Assembly: GCA_001936135.1 (NCBI GenBank)
Contig: CP012820.1
Span: forward strand, 372,001-436,000
Reading direction: 5' to 3'
Source: Saccharomycopsis fibuligera x Saccharomycopsis cf. fibuligera
Taxonomy: Eukaryota > Ascomycota > Saccharomycetes > Ascoideales > Saccharomycopsidaceae
DNA: 64,000 nucleotides
Part shown: piece after piece, positions 20,475 to 31,393 of the stretch
How positions within the stretch are numbered: the stretch's first letter is position 1
Layout of the letters: the number at the start of each line of letters is the position of its first letter
Made by a program: the position numbers and the translations under genes
Notes under the pieces: model-generated
The model's database searches: none
What the model saw: only the letters and a program-made list of their open reading frames with translations
Told to the model about the DNA's origin: nothing

Positions 20475-23085
20475 ATGTCAGCTGTAAGTAGTATTTGCTT
20501 GTGTTTGGGTGGGCTTCAATTGGGAATCGCATTACGAGGTAGGCAATTGCGGCTGAGGTTGAGACTGGGAGTTGAAAATGTATGGAGATAGAACTAAAGA
20601 CAGACAAAGGCAAAAATACAACTAGAAGATAGGAGAAAAAATTGGCAATTGGTCAGTTGAAAAGTTGAAGTGACAATTTTCAATATGGTACCAACGTCAT
20701 TGCTTTTTCAAGTCTGCAATTATTTTAGCTGGTGGAAAGTCAAATGACAATCGCGATCTTCTATGCTAATTGAAAGCTTACGGATGTGTCAAACGCTGTA
20801 AATGCCAGCCTTCTGTATTGCCTATCTGTTGGTCTACCTGAAGGAAGACTGTAATTCGAGGTCGAGTGCTTCCAAATTCATAGAGCCCCAAAATAAATAT
20901 TTCAAAGATGCGATTACTAACACAAGTTATTTATAGAACCCATTCGACCTTTTAGGTATGTTTCTAACTTTTCAGTTTACAGAGAAAGGTTCTATTTAGT
21001 AATTATTGCTCAAGGTTTGTTTTATGTTCGTACTCAATGGTTTTTAATTTGTTATATGAATTATGGTGATTGATTATGTTTTGGATTGTGGAGATTGAAG
21101 GATGTGTGGTTTCTGTGTGTGCTATTACGCTATAATATCAATGATCAATGCTTTCAAAAGTTACATCGTGAAAGACTAGTGTCTATTTCCCACTTTCTCA
21201 AGTCATGTGAAGCTCATAGTGTTGATTGGAAAGTTTTGGTGATCGATTTATAGAAAAAAAATTTTGTTGACCTTTATTCATAAATGTCGTATGATAAATC
21301 ATGGATACTCAATCTACGGAGGGGATACGGTTCGACTTGTCAATGTCATGAATACTATAGCTTTGATCAGCCTCAGGCTTATAACTTGATTAATTGGATT
21401 TATTATGACTGGTTTTTGATAACCATTGCAATTGCAATTGCAATTGCGTTTCCGTTTACAACTGCTCAGTCAGTCCGTGCTGGCTGGTTGTGTGCGCGCA
21501 CTCGATCGATCGTTCGATCTAGGACGGAGCAACCAACCCTTCTGAGGCTGAAAAAAGGCTACCTCCGGCCGACACTACACACCTCAACGTAATCCAACGC
21601 AGCGCAAACTTAGTTGACCAGTCTCAAGCAAACATCACTGCACCTCCGCTGTGTTGTGAGTGGCAAAAGAGAAGGCCAAGCAAGGGGCAAAAAAATTTAA
21701 CCACAACAAAAATGGAAATCTCACCAAAGAAGGAATTTTTTTTCTACCTCGACTTTCTTTGATCGTATTTTTATATCTTTTCTCGCTATTCAATGATTTA
21801 CCAATCTCGAACTGAAGTTGCTTGATCTGGTACCTCTGATATATACGGAAAGCACACTTGCACACCTCTTCACAATAGCACGCACAACACAATGCCATTG
21901 CTACTGACAAACTATCTTTCGCCGTTGTACGATCGCATGGCTTATGTTGAAAATTCAACAAATGCTGTTACGTTTGTGGTACCAGTATTGGCTGTTTCAA
22001 TCATATTTGCCATTCTTCGGCAATTTATTTTTGTTAAACCTATTTCAGTTCCTTCAAAGCCAAAATCCATACCAAGTTCAAGCCATAAACTTTACAATTC
22101 GAGAAACCATAACAGACGTGAACGAAAACATTCCTTTTTTGGCTTTTATACCAGTAATCATAGTACCCAACAAAACCGTGAAACTGGTAACAAAAATTAC
22201 GAGCCTATCGATATAAATGACAATAAAACTAACATTTCTATAGGTAACGACATTGAAGATGATTCTCAAAACCCACCTTTAGCCACCAGGGAAGTCGTCA
22301 AAAAGACTACCTCTTCCAAGAAGAAGGATGTTGCCCCACCATCTGCTGACAAATCCCGTGCTAACAAGAACAGACCTAAGCCAACTGGTAACGAAGCTGC
22401 TTTCAAAGACCGTAACACTGGTCGCGCTGCTAACAGAAGCAAGCCAACTGATGTTGTTGAAGAAGGCAAGAAAGGTGGCAAACCAAACAAATACAACACA
22501 CCAACTGACCGTAGATCCAGATCTGGTAAAACCGATTCTGAAAAGAAACTTAAGCAAGCTGGTTGGGCTGACAAGGATGCTAAGAGAGAAGCTGAAACTG
22601 AAGCTGCTGTTGACGAAGACGTCGATGAAGAACTTGCTGAAGATGCTCAAGATGAAGCTGAACAAGGTCCACCTAAAAAGTCTTTGCAAGAATACTTGGC
22701 TGAATTAGAAGCTAGCAAACAAGCCGTTGATGGTGCTACTCCTCCACCATCTGCTCCAGCTGTTAAGTCCGTTGATGGTGAAGTTTTGGTTAAATCCAAG
22801 GAAAGTTTCATTCCAGCTTCTGTTCAAAAGAAGGAAAAGGCTAAGTCCAAGAAGGAAAAGCAAACTTTGGACTTTGACGTCAACTTTGCTGATGAAGTTC
22901 CACCACCAAGAGATGGTAACAGACCAAGAAGAGGTGGTGCTCCAAGAGGTAGAGGTGGTGCTAGAGGTGGTTTCAGAAGAGGTGGTGACAACAACCCCCC
23001 ATCTGGTGCTCCAAAAGGTGGTAAGAAACCATTTGTCAAGAAGGCTAGTGTTCTCGATGACAAAAACTTCCCATCTTTGGGTTAA
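20475..23085 (+). CDS. STM1: ribosome-associated Stm1 (three exons)
   Basis: The spliced product is 289 residues. Exon 1 is ATGTCAGCT (20475-20483), exon 2 is 19 nt (20937-20955), and exon 3 begins at 22244. Together they encode MSANPFDLLGNDIEDD, matching the yeast Stm1 start MSNPFDLLGNDVEDAD. The rest also follows Stm1: KKTTSSKKKDVAPPSADKSR, NRPKPTGNEAAFKDRNTGR, TDRRSRSGKTDSEKKLKQAGW, SLQEYLAELE, LDFDVNF, an RGG-rich stretch (RPRRGGAPRGRGGARGGFRRGG) and the end DDKNFPSLG. Stm1/SERBP1-type proteins lie in the mRNA channel of idle 80S ribosomes, preserve them in starvation and help them restart. Both introns have canonical signals. An alternative start inside intron 2 is listed separately. Codon use in exon 3 is that of a highly expressed gene. 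Confidence 0.93.
20484..20936 (+). other. STM1: STM1 intron 1
   Basis: A 453-nt phase-0 intron has donor GTAAGT (20484), branch point TACTAAC (20915-20921) and acceptor TTATAG (ends 20936). It leaves a 9-nt coding first exon. Confidence 0.92.
20956..22243 (+). other. STM1: STM1 intron 2, unusually long
   Basis: A 1288-nt intron has donor GTATGT (20956), branch sequence AAACTAAC (ends 22233) and acceptor CTATAG (ends 22243). It splits a Gly codon (G|GT). Inside lie a 20-bp palindrome (21428-21447), the palindrome GTGCGCGCAC, TATATA near 21839 and an open frame from 21892 that reads through the acceptor in the STM1 frame. This suggests an internal promoter. Confidence 0.85.
21428..21447. repeat. 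20-bp palindromic ATTGCA repeat inside STM1 intron 2
   Basis: GCAATTGCAATTGCAATTGC equals its own reverse complement and is three and a half units of a 6-bp repeat. It lies about 450 bp upstream of the internal ATG at 21892. Confidence 0.85.
21892..23085 (+). CDS. STM1: candidate alternative STM1 form with N-terminal membrane segment
   Basis: An ATG at 21892 inside STM1 intron 2 opens a frame of 397 codons that runs through the exon-3 acceptor in frame and shares the last 279 codons with normal Stm1. The private first 118 residues carry an N-x-S/T sequon (ENST, about 21-24), a hydrophobic helix (VTFVVPVLAVSIIFAI, about 27-42), then R/K-, S- and N-rich sequence. A stop-free 352-nt stretch ending exactly in phase with the acceptor is unlikely by chance in AT-rich intron DNA. 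Using it needs a transcript starting between about 21500 and 21890, where TATATA (21839) is found, and no splicing at 22243. I recognise no relative of the private part. The alternative is chance reading-through of an intron. Confidence 0.4.
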   Translation: MPLLLTNYLSPLYDRMAYVENSTNAVTFVVPVLAVSIIFAILRQFIFVKPISVPSKPKSIPSSSHKLYNSRNHNRRERKHSFFGFYTSNHSTQQNRETGNKNYEPIDINDNKTNISIGNDIEDDSQNPPLATREVVKKTTSSKKKDVAPPSADKSRANKNRPKPTGNEAAFKDRNTGRAANRSKPTDVVEEGKKGGKPNKYNTPTDRRSRSGKTDSEKKLKQAGWADKDAKREAETEAAVDEDVDEELAEDAQDEAEQGPPKKSLQEYLAELEASKQAVDGATPPPSAPAVKSVDGEVLVKSKESFIPASVQKKEKAKSKKEKQTLDFDVNFADEVPPPRDGNRPRRGGAPRGRGGARGGFRRGGDNNPPSGAPKGGKKPFVKKASVLDDKNFPSLG

Positions 23086-23613
23086 GTAAAAAACACCATG
23101 TCAACACTTTGAATGACAAAAAAAATCAATCGGACCTGCCACTAAGAAACTAAATCAGTTTTGAATTGGTTATCTTGACTTGTTTGAGAAGAGGGACTAG
23201 GGAAATTGTTTCAAATGTTGAAATGTTAATTAATTAGTGTTTAAGTCGATTTTTGGCAATTTTCCTTTTTTTCCTTTTGCCTTAGTTGTACTAAGTATTT
23301 CTATTTTTACATTTTAATTTCACGATGACTTTTTTTTTTTCTTAAACCTTTTGCGTAGCGTACGTAGTAATAGTCAGAAAATATTAACTCTCTTGTATGC
23401 TATTTCATACCTAGACTCCCGTAACATGGTGAGATCTATATATATATGTTTATGCAATATATAATTCGCAGATTTTAAGCCTTAAATTTTTCGCCAACTT
23501 TGAGGTTTTGAGGTTCAAAATTTGAAGTGCCAAACATAAAAAATCCATTGGCTTCGTTCGAGGTCGTGATAAAGTTTTGCATAATATTTAACCAAAATTC
23601 ACATATAGGTTAT

Positions 23614-23614
<1 letters not shown>

Positions 23615-23651
<37 letters not shown>
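23615..23651. repeat. poly(A) tract, 37 nt
   Basis: An uninterrupted A run about 530 bp beyond the STM1 stop codon. The opposite-strand open frames that cross it are poly-Phe artefacts. Confidence 0.9.
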
Positions 23652-23652
<1 letters not shown>

Positions 23653-26537
23653 AGGCCAAAAAAATTTGTTTACTACTTTGTATAATGAAAGAGCCTTTAA
23701 TTGACAATTTTTGCTGCTCTCGGAAGACAAGAAACGAAACAAAACTCGCCGATGGTACAGCATGCAGTGAGTTGTGGGACACCTAAAAATGGACTGCAAT
23801 ATATACGTCAATATATATTTAAATTTTAGGTTTTATTTTTCTAGAAAATTGCCATTAATTGGTAATTCAGCACCGTAATGGTAATTAATGACCATTGAGA
23901 GTGAAAATTAATTGCTCATGAATGCTCGTGAATGATATTTTACACCTGGAAGACATTATTACATTGTGGGTGTAGTAAAAAATATCCTTAGTTAAAGTAT
24001 GATAAGCAAAATAGTCAAAGATTTGCAAATAGTGCGCAATGTAATGTGAATTGAAGTTTACCAACTGCCATTCTTGTCCCCCGCAAAGCACACAGAAAGC
24101 AGAAATTCTTTATTAATGCTCTACAGATGCATCTTTTGGATACTTATAAGCGACTTAAGTCGGTGGATGTATTTCTATGTGACATATATGACATAGATGT
24201 ACACACATTTTGTACAAGCGGAGTTGTTAAAAATAAAATTAAAAATTTTTTAAGAGAAAACCACAAGATTATAACAATGTATATACAAAAGCGCTGTTGC
24301 TTTTTTTCCAGACAGGATCGCCCGCTTTCGTAGATGATTAATCCCGTATAACCTTATCGTACTTGCTAACCGCTAGCACCAGCCAGCAGTCCATGTATGG
24401 TTAATGCTACCTAAATTATTGTGGATTGGATTGGGATGTTTACCTAGAGTACACACCCGCGGGTGTTTTCGAAGTCTCCGTTTTCTTGTTCATATATGAA
24501 ACTAAGTTGCTTCGCTAGGTTTACTACATAACTATGGTAAAATCTATAGTAGCATTTGCCTGATAAAATCGATCAAGCATACTCCTACTACACTGTGTAG
24601 TGGGACACATGTGTTGTCAGTATGCAAGTGCGTTGCAAAAAGTTTGAAAGGCCTTGAATAGTTGCAAATAGCTGCAAACTTTCTATTATAGCGTTACAAC
24701 TATTTTCAGAACAGATATGTTATGGCACTAAAATACATAAAAATGTTGTAGCAAGCTTTAAACTTGGGTATTGTTCACCGTGCGCTACATAGCGCAAGAT
24801 TGTCTTTTTTGTTATTTTATTTATTATATTTTATTTTATTGTTTACGCGTAAAATGACCCAAAGTTTGAAATTTGAAATATTCCATTGAAATTTCTCAAC
24901 TCTTTCAACGTTAACTTTAAATTTGCCAATTTTTTGTCAGTACACCAGTCACATTCACACCATCGATGTCTACTGAGCTGGCCAAGCTGTCAAAAATGTT
25001 GAGTTGCTGTTCTGCAGCTTAGCTTATACCAACTAGTAACTAGTATTAGTACCTATAACTATGTAGCTTGCTTTGCAATTTGCTTAAATACTCATAGCTA
25101 TAGCAATAGTCTGTTCCTTTTTCTCTCCGGCCAATTGAGCAGTCTTATTAGCAAGCAGTGTTCCGTAAGTACCGTTTATACGTGGACCGCATGTGCCGCA
25201 CTTACCACTTTGCTCAAGCAAAAGTGATAAACGCAACAAATAGCATACGTTTGACTTTTTGCTAACTTTGCAACTGACTGGCCTCCTTCCTTTGCAGCAC
25301 TGTTGACAATTGAATCAATATTCTCAAACACAAGCCACACTTTTTTTTTTTTTCTTTTTCTTTTTTCTTATTATTCTTATTGATGGTTCAAGCCACTACC
25401 GTACTTCATCTTATATATAGTTCTCCATGCATGCTCTATGCAGAGAAACATATTTTTTGACATCATGATGTCATGTACGCCATCAACAAGCTCATGACCA
25501 GCTTCTAAAATGAATACTTAGGGACAAAACATTTTTGGAGTTATTTCAAATTACCTTTATTTTTGGTTGTTTGATTGTCCTTTGAAATAGTGACAAAACT
25601 TTGTTACTTACAATATGTTGAGCGTTCAGTTAAGTTAGGTTTTAAAACCCCACTGTACTATATTATAGCGATGACTCACCACCCTCTTTCGGACAGTCTG
25701 TGTTTTTTGACAACCATAGTTTGCCAAAGTGTTAGAGGTAAGAAATGGAAATTCGAAAATGAAAAAGACGTCTTTGAGGTAAGATTTTTGATGCAAAATT
25801 TCCACATGCATATCAAACCCGCCGCTGTCCTGATCATGAATATGTTCATGCTGTAATTAGTTATAGCGGTGCAATATAATAAGATAACATAACAAACAAA
25901 TTATTGGATAAAGAAACATGTAACATTTATCATTTAGAGTAAAAAATTGAAAACAAGAAGAACAAGGACAAGAACAAGAATAAATTATTAAATGAATACG
26001 TTTAAAAATTGTGAATATATGAAAGTTGGTGAAAAAGTTGAAAAAATAGTGAGCGAAATGAATGAAAATATAATGTACTAATAGCAGGAAGTAATAAGTA
26101 ATAAATAATGAAGGTAGTTAAAAAGTAATAAGAGTGACAGTGATATAACACCAATAAATAAAGTAGAAAAACCTATAAACGTAACAATAAACAGTAAAAC
26201 ATAGAAACAACCGTATCAGACGTATTTTTCTTCAACAAACTTCTATGACAAAACCCATACGCAAACCAAACCAAAAAAGAAGAATACCATAACCAACATA
26301 AAAAGCGGAATATCCATATACCAATACTACCCATCAGTAGTGACCCAAAACAATAAAATAACATATTGCACCGACCGATAAAGGAGCAGAGCAAAATGAC
26401 CAGAAGAATTAACCAGAACAGAGAATGTAAATGCAGCATACCAGAACAAACAAACAAAAAAAAGCCGGTTGTCATTATCGAAACCAAAATAAAATCATTA
26501 ATCCATAAAATCTATCATTAGCGAAACAGAAGCAGAA

Positions 26538-26558
26538 TTTTTTTTTTTTTTTTTTTTT
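26538..26558. repeat. poly(T) tract, 21 nt
   Basis: A T run immediately downstream of the STB3 stop codon. On the STB3 strand it is poly(A), a placement similar to the tract after URC1 but of opposite base composition. Confidence 0.85.
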
Positions 26559-26566
26559 AAACAACA

Positions 26567-28261
26567 TTACGCCAGGCTCAAATTCACTAATGCATAAGCG
26601 GCAGCTTCTTCTCTAAAGTCGAGGTTTTTTCTTTTAATCTTTATTTCATTATCAGAAATTGATGGCCTCGAAGTGCTTGTTGAGTCATGACGTAAAGAAG
26701 CGGCTCCCATAGAAGCCCAGTCCTCTTCATCGGTATCAGAATGATAGCTTGGAGATGTACTATTTGAATTTCTGGCTGCCAAGTAGTTTGCATTAGCATT
26801 ACTATGACTGGCAGTGCTTGGGTTTGGGTACGAAAGAGGTGTAGCGTTGGTGGCATTAGTAATATTGCTGATTGACATACGTTTTGGTGAAGAAGAAGAC
26901 TTTCTCATAAAACTTTCATTAAATGATTGACGTCTTCTATAACTTCCCAAATCTTCTTGTAAATTATCAACCGGCTCATATCCGTCAACCAAATTTGCAT
27001 TTGCAGCGGCATTAGTGCTATTGCTGCTGTTATTGAAGGAACCTAATCTGCTTCTAACCTTTGGCTTGCTAATACCTTTAGTAGAGTTGTTAAAAGATGA
27101 ACGATGATGACGCATGGCTGGGACATTTGCGCCAGACAATAATGGCGTGCTTGGATAAACAACTTGGGAATGACTTCTTGGTTGAATAACTGCGGTGGGG
27201 ATCTTTGGTTTGTTTTCGTGGAACTGAAATCTGTTATTTAAGCCATCTTCTTCATCGTCACTATAGTTTTCTTCTTCATCATCATCATCACCATCAGCGT
27301 CTTCTTCATCAGAAGAAGACAAGATAGCATCTTCGTTGTTATTAACACTATGAATCAACTTAGATCTGGTAACCACTGCGCTAGCATTGTTAGCGGTACC
27401 GCTCAACCTTGGGGAACGAGGAATGACATCACGATGAGGGTCATTGTTAGCATTGGTAATGGATTCACGACGATTTTTCCAGCCAAATGATTCAGACGGT
27501 TTTCTGACTGGTGGCGAACGACTCTTGCTAGATGCGACGGCGGCGGCGGCGGCGGTAGCAGGAATAGAAACAGGAGTTACGGAACCGCTTCCATTACTAT
27601 TGCCATTAGCATTGGCAACGCCGACTGTAGTAGTAGCGCCAGCACCGGCGCCGTTTCCGTTTCTGGTTGGTGATTTTTCAAAATGCTCATTTGCTTCACC
27701 ACTGCTGCTATTTCTGCGACTGCTGCTGCCGGTGGTGCCATTTTGCGCAGCATTGATTTTTGCTTGCATGTGTTTGACGTGTTGGGAACCGACGTGTCTA
27801 GCAGCCCATTGACCCCAGCCCACTTTCTCAAAAACACAACCAGTAACAGGATCGCCGCTATCTAAGGCAGCGATGATAAGCCTTCTTTGCTTTGATAGTG
27901 ATAACTGGGCAAAGCCTGGAATTTGAGTGGCCAAGTGAGAAGTCAAATGTCTAATGGCGAGTGGACCTTGAGTCAAAAGTAGTTTGGCTAGTTTGTCTGG
28001 AGTGACTGCGGCGGCAGCAGCAATTCCTGCTGGAGAAGAAGTGGAAAGCTGGCCGTTTGGTCTAGCGCCATTTTTGTCGTACTCGTCAGCGGGTTCGCCT
28101 TTGGAAAAGCTGCTGTTTTGGTTGTTCTGGCCGGCTTGCTGCGTTAACTGTTGTGGCGCGTTAACCGCGACGGTATTGTTGTTCTGGCTGGTATTAGTGG
28201 TACTGCTGGAGTAGCCCAAGGGGTTAGGCAAGATTGCAACGTTTGAGTTTGCGGAGGACAT
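26567..28261 (-). CDS. STB3: Sin3-binding protein Stb3
   Basis: This encodes a 564-residue nuclear regulator. The conserved Stb3 domain is at about residues 87-157: TPDKLAKLLLTQGPLAIRHL, then IPGFAQLSLSKQRRLIIAAL and CVFEKVGWGQWAARHV. In budding yeast this protein binds the ribosomal-RNA-processing element (RRPE) in growth genes and recruits the Sin3/Rpd3 deacetylase when TOR or Sch9 signalling falls. The remainder is low complexity (N, S, A runs). It includes an acidic block (SSSDEEDADGDDDDEEE) and several RRxS-type motifs (GWKNRRESI, YRRRQSF, RSRLGS) that could be kinase sites, consistent with known phosphorylation control. The first ATG (28261) is used. A CTG/TTG repeat lies just upstream in the leader (28288-28324). 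Confidence 0.9.
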   Translation of the reverse strand: MSSANSNVAILPNPLGYSSSTTNTSQNNNTVAVNAPQQLTQQAGQNNQNSSFSKGEPADEYDKNGARPNGQLSTSSPAGIAAAAAVTPDKLAKLLLTQGPLAIRHLTSHLATQIPGFAQLSLSKQRRLIIAALDSGDPVTGCVFEKVGWGQWAARHVGSQHVKHMQAKINAAQNGTTGSSSRRNSSSGEANEHFEKSPTRNGNGAGAGATTTVGVANANGNSNGSGSVTPVSIPATAAAAAVASSKSRSPPVRKPSESFGWKNRRESITNANNDPHRDVIPRSPRLSGTANNASAVVTRSKLIHSVNNNEDAILSSSDEEDADGDDDDEEENYSDDEEDGLNNRFQFHENKPKIPTAVIQPRSHSQVVYPSTPLLSGANVPAMRHHRSSFNNSTKGISKPKVRSRLGSFNNSSNSTNAAANANLVDGYEPVDNLQEDLGSYRRRQSFNESFMRKSSSSPKRMSISNITNATNATPLSYPNPSTASHSNANANYLAARNSNSTSPSYHSDTDEEDWASMGAASLRHDSTSTSRPSISDNEIKIKRKNLDFREEAAAYALVNLSLA

Positions 28262-29573
28262 TCTGCTTGGATAGGGATACGTTGAATGGCCTGTTGTTGT
28301 TGCTGTTGCTGTTGCTGTTGTTGTCTAAAGGACTGAAAAGAAGAGTGAAATTTCAAGGGCAAGAAAACTACCACAATCGGCTGCTCAGTCTTTATGTACG
28401 TGTATGTCACACAAACGAAAAAGAAGGGAATTTGCTGCGTGTTCGGATGGAAACTGCGGAACAAACAAACAAACAAACAACGAACAAACACAGCACAGCT
28501 AATTGAGTCCAAACGAGCCGTTAAATAATATTTATGTGACTATGTGGGTGAATAGAAGACGAGTGTGCCGTAGTGTTTTTGCTATTGGTTGACTTGTTGG
28601 TTAACTGGCCTGAACAGAGCAAGATACAACAAAACAAAACAGGCGGCTCGGGGCACGGTTAGCGTTGGCGTCCTGAGACAGATAAGACGAGTCAAGGATA
28701 AAAAAAACACACAAATTTAGGGCGGCTGCGGCGGTGTGGCACGGGTGCCTTTCTTTGATCAGCGTGGCGAACTTTAGAGTAGACGAATAGCAGTTGCTGA
28801 CTTGAGTAGGATAATAAGATTTCAGCGGGTGGTGGTCAGAAGAGAGGAATGAAATTTCTGTATCCGAGTGAAAAAAAAAAAGAGCAAAAATGAATGATTA
28901 AATACATTTGGGACTGCCAAACAGCTGAAATGAAGAGAGAAATTCCGAGGCGTCAAATTATTCTATTTTATGCTGTTTGATGCTGTTCTCGCTGTCTACT
29001 ATTAGTGATCGAGAGAATGATGTGGACGGATCCTGGGGGGATGCACTAGCCACCGCAGTGTCCTGTCCTGTGCGGTACTGTGACAATGCTGTGACGCTGC
29101 GACGCTGTGACGCTGTGACGCTGTGACGCTGACGCAGCCAGCTGGAGCTGCTGTCCCAAAGCTCTGCGTGCATACGTGACACAACCACACAGGACACTTT
29201 ACAAAACGTAGACGCACGCGGCCGCACGCCCAAACAGCCTAGTACTGTTGTGTGAAGGCATGTATGTGTTTTTGCGTCCCACCATGTATTTACGAAAGCC
29301 GCGAAGAGTAAAGAGACGCAGCTTGCTGCATGCGTCTCTTTCCACTGCCTCGAGCCAATGATATCAAGAGAGCTGGTCTCACAGACTCGCAAGGGCTGAA
29401 AAATGAACAGTGAAGTTTAAGGGAGACAGACCACTAAATTTCATGAACCAGCGAGGGTTGGTATTCGGGCTAACCACAACCACAGTAAGTTCTTTGGGCT
29501 CAGTGCGGCAGCGCTTTCTGCCACTCGCCAGCTGGGCTTGAGGCACGTTCACAGTTAATTAATTATAGTTTTA

Positions 29574-29594
29574 ATTAGCTGAAAATCAGCTAAT
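29574..29594. repeat. inverted repeat with 3-nt loop
   Basis: ATTAGCTGA (29574-29582) and its exact reverse complement TCAGCTAAT (29586-29594) flank AAA. This could form a small hairpin. There is no gene nearby. Confidence 0.8.
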
Positions 29595-30023
29595 CAACCA
29601 TTCAGTACTGATATCAGTCAGTTAATTACGACATCAATTGACAATAGGCTAGGCTGCCTTTGGCAGTGGTTGCATGATGAAATCTGGTCTTCAAATGATC
29701 GGCAATACTTCTAACTCTTTCTCGTTCGAGACGGACACTATTGGTACTCGATAAAGTGCCATGGCACAACTGCCGCCTTTTTGCTCGCTCTTCTGGGGGC
29801 AGCGTAATATCTAGCAGCGTAATATCTCTCGCGGTGCGCATTGGCATAGCGTAGCACAGTGAAAGATTTTGTATAGCAATGGCGTCGTGCGGTATGGTGT
29901 TCGGCCCATTATTTGGCATATGTCCCAGATACCGTTGCTCGGAGTATCTCCGGGATTATGGCTCCTTCCGCAAGCCCAAATGAGCCTCCCATAATCATTA
30001 CTATTACAAACAGCAATAGTCAC

Positions 30024-30046
30024 TTTTTTTTTTTTTTTTTTTTTTT
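30024..30046. repeat. poly(T) tract, 23 nt
   Basis: An uninterrupted T run in the gene-free region between STB3 and the ECM3-like gene. Confidence 0.85.
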
Positions 30047-30971
30047 CAATTTTGGTGATGACTGAAACTCCATTGTGAAAACTATCAGTTGCAATTTAAA
30101 TTTAATTGAACGAACGTGAAACCTACTGTCGCGACCCAACCCAACAATAACTGCGCTACAGCATAGTGTAATACAGTATTCTGCTCGGCTGCTGCTGTCT
30201 TAGGCACTTAAACTACAGCCACTTGTTATAGCCCACTATCAGATATATTTCCCCGAAACGCGGAGCTAATTAAGTTACATTACTTTACTCTGCTTGGTAT
30301 GCTGTGTCTCATACTCACGCCGAGCTGACAGTTTGAAAGCGTAAACCCCTACCCTCAACTCGTTTTACTACTGTAGTAGTAGTGGTAGCAATAGTGGTAG
30401 TGGTAGCAGTAGCGGTAGCAGTAGTGGTGGCGGTGGTCGCAGTTACACTGACTAATACACGGAGTTTAAAAATAGATTACCAGAACGTAAACCCGAAATA
30501 GATCCTGGCCAGAAACCAGTATAATCAACGCCCTCGGCACCAAAAGATAAACCGTAGCAGAGCGCCAGTAGCATCACTCCATGCACATCGCGGCATCAAG
30601 ACTTAGTCGAGTAAGCAAGTTGATCGCATTCATAATGAGTTTAATCAACGAATCCAGCTAATGTCATGGCTCATTCTTCCATTCATACACTCATGGTATA
30701 CGTGTGTCTAGAGAAAAAACACAATCTTATCATATCACTACAAGTAGTGTATGTCCCTCGCAGTACTGATGCGCCATAATTTGCAATTTTACGCTTCACA
30801 ATTACTTTGCAATACCCTGTACACAGTTTCGCTCTTATGCCCAGATTTCGAGTTGTAGTCCTTTTTTTGAGGCTACAGTTTTAGCTCTACATCTCATGAG
30901 AAAAAAAAGTGTTTCGTCGCCGAGAGTTTCCCGTTCGAGGGTTTTATCTTTACAAACTTGTGTTTGCTAAC

Positions 30972-31046
30972 TTCTATTTACTACATTTAGTAAAAATTCT
31001 ATTTACTACATTTAGTAAAAATTCTATTTACTACATTTAGTAAAAA
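30972..31046. repeat. three exact 25-bp tandem copies with internal dyad
   Basis: A 25-bp unit beginning TTCTATTTACTACA occurs at 30972-30996, 30997-31021 and 31022-31046 without mismatch. Each unit contains TTTACTA and TAGTAAA as an inverted pair 4 bp apart, so each could bind a symmetric dimer or fold. Confidence 0.93.
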
Positions 31047-31369
31047 TTGAATACCTATAGTGTTGTTCGACGTCACCAAGCTCATCAAATGGATTTAAGT
31101 AGAAGAACGCAGGAAACTGGAGAATAAGGTTGATATTAGAAGTGGTGTTGCATCGCTGTTGCCCACGCTTCGGAGCCCCGCAATTAATTACAAATTAGCA
31201 GCTGTTATGACTATTGTAACCGTTATATATCATAGATAGATCAATAGAAATGGTTTGGTCTCGACTTATATTTTAGCTAATTAGTCACTCATATCACTCA
31301 TATGTTTTCTTTTCAGAAAAAGAAAAACGCTGATGCTAACGTTTGCCTATAAAGATAAGCAAACCTTTC

Positions 31370-31393
31370 AAAAAAAAAAAAAAAAAAAAAAAA
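31370..31393. repeat. poly(A) tract, 24 nt
   Basis: An uninterrupted A run in the same gene-free region, about 320 bp to the right of the 25-bp repeats. Confidence 0.85.

Larger units (their letters stand above)
23086..26566. other. 3.5-kb gene-free convergent region
   Basis: It lies between the 3' ends of STM1 (+) and STB3 (-), where yeasts usually have only a few hundred bases. It contains an A run (23615-23651), the palindromes ACACCCGCGGGTGT (24453-24466) and TTTACGCGTAAA (24842-24853), and a T run (26538-26558). Short open frames such as 25575-25856 resemble no family and I see no tRNA. It may hold a non-coding RNA gene or a decayed gene, but nothing can be named. Confidence 0.6.
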
